The notes under the pieces were generated by a model. That model saw nothing but the letters and a program-made list of their open reading frames with translations. It ran no database searches and had not been told where the DNA came from. DNA of 6,335 bases, taken from positions 1-6,335 of the forward strand of contig CALDDL010000358.1 of NCBI GenBank assembly GCA_937936675.1, written 5' to 3'. Source of the stretch: an uncultured bacterium (GTDB lineage: Bacteria; Bacteroidota; Ignavibacteria; Ignavibacteriales; Melioribacteraceae). Positions 1 through 5,410 of the stretch are shown in pieces (the stretch's first letter is position 1; each line of letters opens with the position of its first letter). The position numbers and the translations under genes are program-made.

Positions 1-77
1 AATTTATAGCCTTGATTTTTCAAACTATTTTCTCAATTTTCTAATCTGTTTATTTCATTAATATGTTCGGAATATAA

Positions 78-1103
78 ATGTTCAAAAAAGTATCGTTAAT
101 CGTTCTTTTTTCTTTCGTGGGATTAAATGCGCAGACTGTAATCGGTAAATATGCCGGAGAGTTTCTTGCTATTGGCGTAGGGGGAAAAGCACTCGCTATG
201 GGAAGTGCTCAAAATGCAATCGTTAATGACGTAACCGCAGGCTATTGGAATCCTGCCGGATTAGCTCATATTAATTACCCTCAAGCCGCATTGATGCATG
301 AAGAACATTTCGGTAATTTAGTTAATTATAACTATGCTGCTGCCGCAATACCCTACGGAAACGATATGAGTTTTGGACTCAGCATTATTCGTCTTAGCAT
401 TGATGGCATTCCAGACACACGCAATGCATTATATGATGCAAATGGTGATGGTATTCTTGATATCAGGACTGATCGATTAGACTACTCAAAAATTTCCGAA
501 TTCAGCAACACAGATTGGGCTTTTTATTTTACATTTGCCAAAAGACAAACAGATGATTTTTACTGGGGAGCAAATGTAAAACTTATTAGAAGAGACCTTG
601 CTGAATACGGTGCAACAGGTATTGGTTTCGATATCGGTGCTCACTATCGTCCATATTCAAAGCTCATGCTTGGTGCTGTTATTCAAGACGTAACTACCAC
701 TCTTATTGCATGGGATACGGGAAGAAATGAACTTATTACTCCCACTCTTAAAATTGGTGCGGCTTATTCATTTGATATTCTTGGAGGTGTGATTACCCCT
801 GTTACTGATTTTGACATTCGTTTTGAAAACAGAAAATATGCATCAACATTTAATCTCGGTCCTGTAAGTTTCGATCTTCATACGGGATTAGAATATAATT
901 TTAAGAATGTAGTGGCGGTTCGCGCCGGTTATAGCGATGTAAAGCAAATAACTTTAGGTGCCGGTCTGTTTTTACCAAAACTTACAATCGATTATTCTTA
1001 TGCTCGATTTACAGGTTCACAAGATGAAACACTTCCGGCATCTCATCGTGTTTCATTAATTCTTACTTTAGATACACCGGAATTTTTACGCAGCGGATTC
1101 TAG
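78..1103 (+). CDS. PorV/PorQ-family outer-membrane beta-barrel protein
   Basis: A 341-residue protein with an N-terminal signal peptide: Lys3-Lys4, a hydrophobic core at about 5-16, and a likely signal peptidase I cut after Ala18 (LNA|QT). The mature N-terminus carries the hallmark of the PorV/PorQ (FadL-like) family, GGKALAMGSA at 35-44 followed by YWNPAGLA at 56-63. The rest is alternating beta-strand sequence ending in barrel-like strands, which fits an outer-membrane barrel of usual family length. Known members such as PorV serve type IX secretion as cargo shuttle or attachment factors; many Ignavibacteria paralogues have no assigned role, so the exact function is not claimed. Residues 120-128 form a DxNxDGxxD loop that resembles a calcium-binding loop. 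The ATG start has a weak GGAA five bases upstream and puts the signal peptide directly at the N-terminus. The stop codon overlaps the start of the lipoprotein gene by one base, so the two are probably co-translated. Confidence 0.85.
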   Translation: MFKKVSLIVLFSFVGLNAQTVIGKYAGEFLAIGVGGKALAMGSAQNAIVNDVTAGYWNPAGLAHINYPQAALMHEEHFGNLVNYNYAAAAIPYGNDMSFGLSIIRLSIDGIPDTRNALYDANGDGILDIRTDRLDYSKISEFSNTDWAFYFTFAKRQTDDFYWGANVKLIRRDLAEYGATGIGFDIGAHYRPYSKLMLGAVIQDVTTTLIAWDTGRNELITPTLKIGAAYSFDILGGVITPVTDFDIRFENRKYASTFNLGPVSFDLHTGLEYNFKNVVAVRAGYSDVKQITLGAGLFLPKLTIDYSYARFTGSQDETLPASHRVSLILTLDTPEFLRSGF

Positions 1104-1669
1104 TGTTACAAAGAAATATTAAATATCTTCTCCCGCTCCTCTTCTTCTTAATTATTTCCGGCTGTTCAATGAGCAAGCCATCGGTTTATGGCAACGATTA
1201 TCCGCTTCAATCTGTATCTCACAAAATAGAAAATTTATCATTAAAAATTCCCGCTGAATATCATTTCGTAGAAGATAATGAATGTAACTGCCATGAACTA
1301 TGGTTCGTTAAAGATGATTATTTTTCTGATATTTCAATTAATAAACTCAATTTCGAAAAAAGTAATTTGCTTGATGAAGAAGATTTATTATATCAAGCCG
1401 CTGAGCTTTCTCTCCGATTAATTAAAACAAAACTAAAAGATGATTTTTTATTTGACGGAAGATATGAATGGTTCGATATCGGAGAGCGAAAAGCTATTGC
1501 CTTTAGATATGAAAACAAGAATAGATATTCGGGAAGAATTGTAATTACGAAAGTTAATGGTGTTTTATTAGAATCTAATGCGCTCCTTCATAAAGATAGA
1601 AATAATCAAGAATTGCTATCTGAGCTTTTCAAAGCCCAGAATAGCAATTTAGAAAGTCTTACATACTAA
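1103..1669 (+). CDS. Small lipoprotein of unknown function
   Basis: A 188-residue protein starting with GTG; the G of the upstream TAG stop is the first base of the start (TAGTG), so translation probably depends on re-initiation after the PorV/PorQ gene. The N-terminus is a lipoprotein signal: Arg4 and Lys7, a hydrophobic stretch at about 9-17, and lipobox ISGC with the lipidated Cys at 21. The next residues are Ser-Met-Ser with no Asp at +2, so outer-membrane sorting is plausible. The mature part reads as one compact alpha/beta domain: a strand with LSLKIPAEYHF near 46-56, a helix near 89-112, then strands ending near 155. This order recalls the PsbP/Mog1-like fold, but that is a guess from pattern and I do not recognise the family. 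A CNC pair lies at 61-63. The last 11 bases overlap the 3' end of the convergent rseP. It may assist the barrel protein encoded upstream; this is inferred only from gene coupling. Confidence 0.8.
   Translation: MLQRNIKYLLPLLFFLIISGCSMSKPSVYGNDYPLQSVSHKIENLSLKIPAEYHFVEDNECNCHELWFVKDDYFSDISINKLNFEKSNLLDEEDLLYQAAELSLRLIKTKLKDDFLFDGRYEWFDIGERKAIAFRYENKNRYSGRIVITKVNGVLLESNALLHKDRNNQELLSELFKAQNSNLESLTY
1611..1649 (-). terminator. Hairpin likely terminating rseP, inside the lipoprotein gene
   Basis: The outer arms AATTGCTAT (1611-1619) and ATAGCAATT (1641-1649) pair perfectly over 9 bp. Inside them CTG (1620-1622) pairs with CAG (1637-1639), and after one A/C mismatch GCTT pairs with AAGC around a TTCA loop; base 1640 is bulged. 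On the minus strand the hairpin begins 9 bases past the rseP stop codon and is followed by a T-rich run (12 T in the 20 bases opposite 1610-1591), so it suits rho-independent termination of rseP. On the plus strand it lies before the lipoprotein stop and is followed only by AATTTAGAAAG, so termination in that direction would be weak and would cut the message before its stop codon. The T-run is interrupted, so strength is uncertain. Confidence 0.55.
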
Positions 1670-3014
1670 TAATATCGTTATAGATTATAAACGCCATTAA
1701 GATTAATAACAGAACAAATCCCGCATTTTGAATTGCAATCTTTGCTTTAATCGGAATCTCTCTCTTTATAATTCCCTCAATAAGAATAATTACAAAATGA
1801 CCTCCGTCTAAAACCGGGAACGGCATTATATTAATTATTGCCAAGCTCAATGAAAGCATCGCAAGGAAAAATAGGAAAGGCATAATTCCCGAATCGGCTG
1901 ATTTAGCAGCGTATTGAGCTATCTTCACCGGTCCGCCAAACGCCTGCTTAAATTCCACTTTGCCCGTGATAACATTTTTCATCATACTCAAAGTCAATGA
2001 AGTATATTGCCCGATATTAGAAACGCTCTGACTCAGAGAACCGAAAACACCATAAGTTTTATATTCAAATTCTCCCGTATAAGCATCGGCAATCGCTATT
2101 CCTATTTTACCTTCTAATCCGGGATTAACAACCGTTTGAACCGTGTCTTTCCCTCTTAAAATTGTTACCGGAATATCTGTTTGTTTATTTGCGGTAATTA
2201 TTTTAACTACTTCTTCGCGGTCTTTTACCGGAATATTATTAACCTCTAGGAAAATATCTCCCGAGGCAATCTTACCTGCTTCGGCAGGTGAATTCTTCAT
2301 CACATCCTGAACATAAGGTTGAGTAGGATTTGGAAATAAGAAAATTCCCTTTTGAGATGCTTCGGTAATCTTGCTTCTTGAAATCGAAATATTTTGTTCG
2401 ACTCCGTTTCTTTCTATTAATACATTTAGGTCTTTACCCGTATTATTAACTAATAAATTATCGAGAACTTCTTCCCAATTTGTTACTTTTTTACCGTTAA
2501 TCTCTTTTATGGTATCAAATGATTGAAAACCGATTTTTTCGGCATAACTATTAGCTTCAATTTTGCTAACCGTGGTTGACTTAAATATCTGTTTCCCTTG
2601 ATAAAAATTGATTCCCCAAAAAATTGCAAGTGTAAGTAGAAGATTCATTAATACACCGGCAGTTATCACGAATAATTTTTGATATGTAGGTTTTGATCTA
2701 AATTCATGCGGCTGTGGTTCTTTATTTAAAAATTCGGTATCGTTGCTTTCATCCACCATTCCGGCAATTTTCACATATCCGCCTAATGGCAAAAGACATA
2801 ATTTATAATCTGTATTACCTTGTAAATCGATATCCTTAGGAAGATCAAGAAATGTGAATTTTGTAATTTTATTATAGCCGAATAACCTTTTGCCGAACCC
2901 GATTGCAAATGCGTCAACTTGCATTTTGCAAATCTTAGCCGCAGCAAAATGCCCAAATTCATGCACAAATACTAATATGGCTATTGTTATTACAAAATAA
3001 ATTATATAATCCAT
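1659..3014 (-). CDS. rseP: RseP-type site-2 zinc metalloprotease
   Basis: A 451-residue inner-membrane protease (peptidase family M50B) that cuts transmembrane segments, classically anti-sigma factors already clipped on the periplasmic side, and remnant signal peptides. The zinc motif HEFGH is at 18-22 in the first membrane helix, with the third ligand expected at Asp403 in the C-terminal motif NIMPFPVLDGG (395-405). The beta-loop LGGYVKIAG is at 77-85 and a GGPVKI motif at 360-365. Membrane segments are near 4-26, 113-135, 378-400 and 428-447. Two PDZ domains lie between them, at roughly 145-215 and 223-298, as in E. coli RseP. About 20 extra residues (roughly 48-67) separate the first helix from the beta-loop. 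The ATG follows GGAGAG by 8 bases, the clearest ribosome site in the window. It sits 15 bases after dxr and is surely co-transcribed with it. No anti-sigma substrate gene is visible here. Confidence 0.96.
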   Translation of the reverse strand: MDYIIYFVITIAILVFVHEFGHFAAAKICKMQVDAFAIGFGKRLFGYNKITKFTFLDLPKDIDLQGNTDYKLCLLPLGGYVKIAGMVDESNDTEFLNKEPQPHEFRSKPTYQKLFVITAGVLMNLLLTLAIFWGINFYQGKQIFKSTTVSKIEANSYAEKIGFQSFDTIKEINGKKVTNWEEVLDNLLVNNTGKDLNVLIERNGVEQNISISRSKITEASQKGIFLFPNPTQPYVQDVMKNSPAEAGKIASGDIFLEVNNIPVKDREEVVKIITANKQTDIPVTILRGKDTVQTVVNPGLEGKIGIAIADAYTGEFEYKTYGVFGSLSQSVSNIGQYTSLTLSMMKNVITGKVEFKQAFGGPVKIAQYAAKSADSGIMPFLFFLAMLSLSLAIINIMPFPVLDGGHFVIILIEGIIKREIPIKAKIAIQNAGFVLLLILMAFIIYNDIISM

Positions 3015-3022
3015 TAATAATA

Positions 3023-3028
3023 CTCTCC
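3023..3028 (-). promoter_or_regulatory. Ribosome binding site of rseP
   Basis: Read on the minus strand, GGAGAG lies 8 bases before the rseP ATG, within the 15-base gap after the dxr stop. It is a much better Shine-Dalgarno match than those in front of the other genes here, which have only GGAA- or GAG-like remnants as is common in Bacteroidota relatives. This supports independent initiation of rseP on the dxr-rseP message. Confidence 0.7.
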
Positions 3029-3029
3029 G

Positions 3030-4175
3030 TTAATTAAACTTTTTATTTAAACACTCTCTCGTTATACGGTTACATTCGTATATTGTTTCTAAATCGGGCG
3101 ATTTATGATTCTCAATTGTATCAAGTGCATACTTTATTAATTCGGGAATTCTATTAAAACCAATTTTCCCCTGTAAAAAATTATTGACTGCAATCTCATT
3201 TGCGGCATTGAGAATACAAGGCGTAGTACCTCCGGTTTCCATTACATCATAAGCTAATTTAAGACACTCAAATTTTTCGGTATCCGGTTTTTGAAAAGTC
3301 AGATTTCCGATTTCGCTAAAATTCGTTACAACTTTTTTATAATCAAATCGCTCGGGATAGCTCAAAGCATATAATATAGGCAGCTTCATATCAGGAGTGC
3401 TTACTTGAGCTTTAATTGAACCGTCTCTAAAAGCCACCATAGAATGAATTATTGACTGCGGATGAACAACCACTTCAATTCTTTCCTTCGGGAGTTTAAA
3501 TAGCCAATATGCTTCTATAACCTCCAGCCCCTTATTCATCATGGTTGCCGAATCGATTGTTATCTTACTACCCATTTTCCAATTTGGATGATTGAGTGCA
3601 TCGGCAATCGTTACACTTTTTAATTCCTCTTTTCCTTTATTAAGAAAAGGTCCGCCTGAAGCAGTTAATATTAATTTATCGACATTCTTTTTGTCTTCGC
3701 CAACAAGGCATTGAAATATCGCGCTATGCTCCGAATCTACCGGCAGCATTTCTGCACCATAATTTTCGCATAATAATGTTACAAGTTCACCTGCGGCTAC
3801 TAGTGTTTCCTTATTTGCAAGTGCAATTCTTTTCTTTCTTTTTATTCCCTCGATAGTTGGAGCAAGTCCTGCAAATCCTACCATTGATGAAAGAAGTATA
3901 TCGTAATCAAGTGATTTGCTTAATTCCAAAATACCTTCTTCACCCTCTAAAATATTACATTTATTGCCAACAATACTTCGAAGTTCCGCTGCTTTTTTTC
4001 TATCCCTCACAGCTACTGCCTCGGGATGAAATTCTTCGATCTGTCTGATCAGTAGATCAATGTTCTTATCGATCGTTAAACCGGCGACATAAAAGCGATC
4101 TTTAAATTCTCTTATAATATCTAAAGTGCTTACACCAATAGAACCGGTAGAACCTAATATTAAAATGCGTTTCAT
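3030..4175 (-). CDS. dxr: 1-deoxy-D-xylulose 5-phosphate reductoisomerase
   Basis: A 381-residue cytoplasmic enzyme, close to the usual family length of 380-400. It converts 1-deoxy-D-xylulose 5-phosphate to 2-C-methyl-D-erythritol 4-phosphate with NADPH and a divalent metal, the committed step of the non-mevalonate isoprenoid pathway. The NADPH-binding glycine loop GSTGSIG is at 8-14 and LANKETLV at 119-126. Metal ligands are Asp147 and Glu149 in VDSEHSAIFQ, with Glu218 in MNKGLEVIEA; these match E. coli D150, E152 and E231. The active-site loop HPNWKMG is at 196-202 and the substrate-phosphate region includes TASGGPF (171-177) and HPQSIIHSMV (238-247). The C-terminal helical domain is present, so the gene looks intact. 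The ATG gives the conserved MKRILILGSTGSIG start; its ribosome site is weak (GAG 7 bases upstream). It leads rseP by 15 bases and follows the membrane-protein gene by 56 bases on the same strand. Confidence 0.97.
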   Translation of the reverse strand: MKRILILGSTGSIGVSTLDIIREFKDRFYVAGLTIDKNIDLLIRQIEEFHPEAVAVRDRKKAAELRSIVGNKCNILEGEEGILELSKSLDYDILLSSMVGFAGLAPTIEGIKRKKRIALANKETLVAAGELVTLLCENYGAEMLPVDSEHSAIFQCLVGEDKKNVDKLILTASGGPFLNKGKEELKSVTIADALNHPNWKMGSKITIDSATMMNKGLEVIEAYWLFKLPKERIEVVVHPQSIIHSMVAFRDGSIKAQVSTPDMKLPILYALSYPERFDYKKVVTNFSEIGNLTFQKPDTEKFECLKLAYDVMETGGTTPCILNAANEIAVNNFLQGKIGFNRIPELIKYALDTIENHKSPDLETIYECNRITRECLNKKFN

Positions 4176-4202
4176 TTTTTTCTCAAAGGGTAAACTACAA
4201 TA

Positions 4203-4222
4203 TTAATTATAATTATAATTAA
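4203..4222. repeat. 20-bp perfect AT-only palindrome upstream of dxr
   Basis: Bases 4203-4222 equal their own reverse complement and consist only of A and T; internally they are about three copies of an AATTAT unit. The element lies in the 56-base gap between the membrane-protein gene and dxr, 27 bases from the dxr start. It could be an operator or an easily melted promoter region, but low-complexity AT sequence makes palindromes easily, so no function is claimed. Confidence 0.4.
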
Positions 4223-4231
4223 AAGTAAGCT

Positions 4232-4723
4232 TTAACCCATAAAATGCCTGCTTAAGGCAAGAAGTATATTTATTATAACCAATACGTTAATAATAGTATT
4301 TAATCGATAAAGCTTCTTTAAGTTCTCATATACTACGGGTTTTAGGGTTTCACTATTTTCCAAATTCTCCCCTAATTCTAGTCTCACCTTTTTTGCTGCA
4401 GGTATTACTTTCGCTCCGATTATAAAGAGAATAAATACCATAATTACTTGTTTAGTTATTAACCAATGATTTGCAGTTACTTGGAAAAATTCAAATCCGG
4501 GATTAAGCAATACAACAAATATTCCGGTAATTAAAATTCCCATGGAACCTACAATACCTATGATGTTTATATAGTTAAGGTATAGTTTTATAAATTTTCT
4601 CTCGCCGAATTTCATCTGGTTATTTTTTATGTAACCCCTTAGAATATAATCACTTAAAAAATTTGCCAGCCAGATACCGGCGAAAAGAATATGTATAGTT
4701 ACTAAAGCTGGATAGAATGTCAT
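4232..4723 (-). CDS. Four-helix membrane protein, HemJ/CopD-like
   Basis: A 163-residue integral inner-membrane protein with four helices near 6-29, 49-73, 86-110 and 140-158. Its spacing resembles HemJ (UPF0093), the haem-containing protoporphyrinogen oxidase, and related CopD/DUF2269 proteins. In helix 1, His11 and Trp18 form H-x6-W-x-A as in HemJ, where the His is a proposed haem b ligand. ERKFIKLY (41-48) precedes helix 2. Helix 3 has Trp87-x3-Lys91, matching HemJ W-x3-K with its conserved Lys. It lacks the HemJ signature after helix 1 (a YLPRLF-like stretch) and the Pro of the C-terminal NEVP-like motif, so it may be a relative with another job, perhaps binding haem or passing electrons. 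Extra histidines are at 86 and 160. The gene is divergent from a cytochrome c gene and lies 56 bases before dxr on the same strand; co-transcription with dxr is possible. The ATG has only a weak GTGAG-like ribosome site. Confidence 0.8.
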   Translation of the reverse strand: MTFYPALVTIHILFAGIWLANFLSDYILRGYIKNNQMKFGERKFIKLYLNYINIIGIVGSMGILITGIFVVLLNPGFEFFQVTANHWLITKQVIMVFILFIIGAKVIPAAKKVRLELGENLENSETLKPVVYENLKKLYRLNTIINVLVIINILLALSRHFMG

Positions 4724-4833
4724 ATTTACTCACTTTCTTAAAATTTAAGTTATAATTTACGAAAAATATTGATTACCCTAAAGTGAATAAGCTGAAATAA
4801 GGACTCCCTATCCGGTATTAATTCCCCACTAGC

Positions 4834-4864
4834 TTGTAAATTGCGTTCTTTAATTTTAACTTTG
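4834..4864 (+). promoter_or_regulatory. Bacteroidota-type promoter of the cytochrome c gene
   Basis: TTG at 4834-4836 and TAACTTTG at 4857-4864 are separated by exactly 20 bases. This fits the primary sigma factor consensus described for Bacteroidota (TTG at -33, TAnnTTTG at -7, about 20 bases apart). The predicted transcript starts a few bases beyond 4864, giving a leader of roughly 30 bases before the ATG at 4901. The -7 box matches all six fixed positions. Confidence 0.6.
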
Positions 4865-4883
4865 TACTCAAGCAATTAATTTG

Positions 4884-4889
4884 AAAGGA
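4884..4889 (+). promoter_or_regulatory. Probable ribosome binding site of the cytochrome c gene
   Basis: AAAGGA lies 11 bases before the ATG at 4901. The spacing is slightly long but the match is better than in most genes here, and it supports this ATG as the start. Confidence 0.5.
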
Positions 4890-4900
4890 ATACTAATATA

Positions 4901-5320
4901 ATGACAAATGCACAAAAATGGGTAGCAGCTTTTCTGGGGCTTTTCTTAATTATCTTTATTATCGGGAGATTAACTCAAAAAGACGAAATATCCATGATTC
5001 CCGAAGATAATGCCTATATGGGAGAAGAAAATAAAGAACAATCTAATAAACCCGAAGGACTCGTATTAATTGAAAAAAACGGATGTCAATCTTGTCATGG
5101 AGAAGATTTTACCGGAACTCAATTGGCACCGGCATTAGCATCCCTAAAAGATCATTGGGATAGAGATGGTTTAATTAACTATTTACGTAACCCATCTTCA
5201 TATAGTGGTGATAAACGTTTTGACGCCTACAAAGCGCAATACAGAAGTATTATGCCTTCTTATGGAAATGTTGACGTAAAAGACCTCGGTAAAATTGCCG
5301 ATTTCCTTTTAACTAAATAA
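4901..5320 (+). CDS. Membrane-anchored monohaem cytochrome c
   Basis: A 139-residue class I-like c-type cytochrome. Residues 7-22 form an uncleaved membrane anchor, followed by a polar, acidic linker (about 27-52) and a small haem domain outside the inner membrane. The haem attachment motif CQSCH is at 62-66 (Cys62, Cys65, His66), and Met118 in IMPSYG is the likely sixth ligand. The C-terminal helix at about 126-138 completes the fold. Such proteins shuttle electrons between a quinol-oxidising complex and a terminal oxidase or other acceptor; the partner cannot be told from this window. It is a single gene with its own promoter and terminator. It is divergent from a HemJ/CopD-like membrane protein, which may also bind haem. 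The ATG places the anchor at the N-terminus and has an AAAGGA ribosome site. No truncation is seen. Confidence 0.9.
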   Translation: MTNAQKWVAAFLGLFLIIFIIGRLTQKDEISMIPEDNAYMGEENKEQSNKPEGLVLIEKNGCQSCHGEDFTGTQLAPALASLKDHWDRDGLINYLRNPSSYSGDKRFDAYKAQYRSIMPSYGNVDVKDLGKIADFLLTK

Positions 5321-5326
5321 ATATTT

Positions 5327-5342
5327 CGCTAAAACATTAGCG
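5327..5342. repeat. Short inverted repeat after the cytochrome gene
   Basis: CGCTAA (5327-5332) and TTAGCG (5337-5342) pair around an AACA loop, six bases past the cytochrome stop codon. The 6-bp stem has no T-run on the plus strand. On the minus strand it is followed by a mixed A/T stretch (AAATATTTATTT), so a minor role in ending the amidase transcript is conceivable but weakly supported. Confidence 0.35.
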
Positions 5343-5357
5343 CAGGACGAGATTCTG

Positions 5358-5410
5358 ATTCCTTCAAATAACTTCTCAATTTCGAGCTTAGTTGTTTGAA
5401 GGAATTTTTT
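5358..5410 (+). terminator. Rho-independent terminator of the cytochrome c gene
   Basis: The arms at 5358-5373 and 5390-5405 form a 16-bp stem with a single G-U pair, beginning ATTCCTTC on the left and ending GAAGGAAT on the right. The 16-base loop can itself pair CTC with GAG. Six T's (5405-5410) follow immediately on the plus strand. The T-run overlaps the end of the convergent amidase stop codon. On the minus strand the stem is not followed by T's, so it serves mainly the cytochrome gene and shields the amidase from read-through. Confidence 0.85.

Larger units (their letters stand above)
4724..4900. other. Divergent intergenic region
   Basis: These 177 bases separate the divergent membrane-protein and cytochrome c genes. 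On the plus strand they hold the cytochrome promoter and ribosome site. On the minus strand I found no TAnnTTTG box for the membrane-protein gene; a TATAAC sequence near its start is too weak to call. No convincing hairpin, tRNA-like structure or long repeat was seen. Confidence 0.6.

Noticed and set aside
62..69. TATGTTCG as a promoter -7 box for the PorV/PorQ gene
   Set aside because: One mismatch to TAnnTTTG, no TTG about 20 bases upstream, and it would start the transcript almost at the ATG. The promoter may lie outside the window.
1..77. Possible regulatory RNA or gene end in the leader
   Set aside because: Only a 4-bp stem (TTGA/TCAA) and T-rich sequence are visible; this is too little to call a terminator, riboswitch or coding end.
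2783..2968. 61-residue open frame on the minus strand inside rseP
   Set aside because: It lies wholly within the well-supported rseP coding sequence in another frame, has no recognisable domain and no ribosome site.
3857..4048. 63-residue open frame on the plus strand antisense to dxr
   Set aside because: It is antisense to conserved dxr coding sequence and has no domain or promoter; it is a chance frame.
4184..4192. TACCCTTTG on the minus strand as a dxr promoter -7 box
   Set aside because: The spacing inside the box is one base too long, there is no upstream TTG at the right distance, and it sits too close to the start codon.
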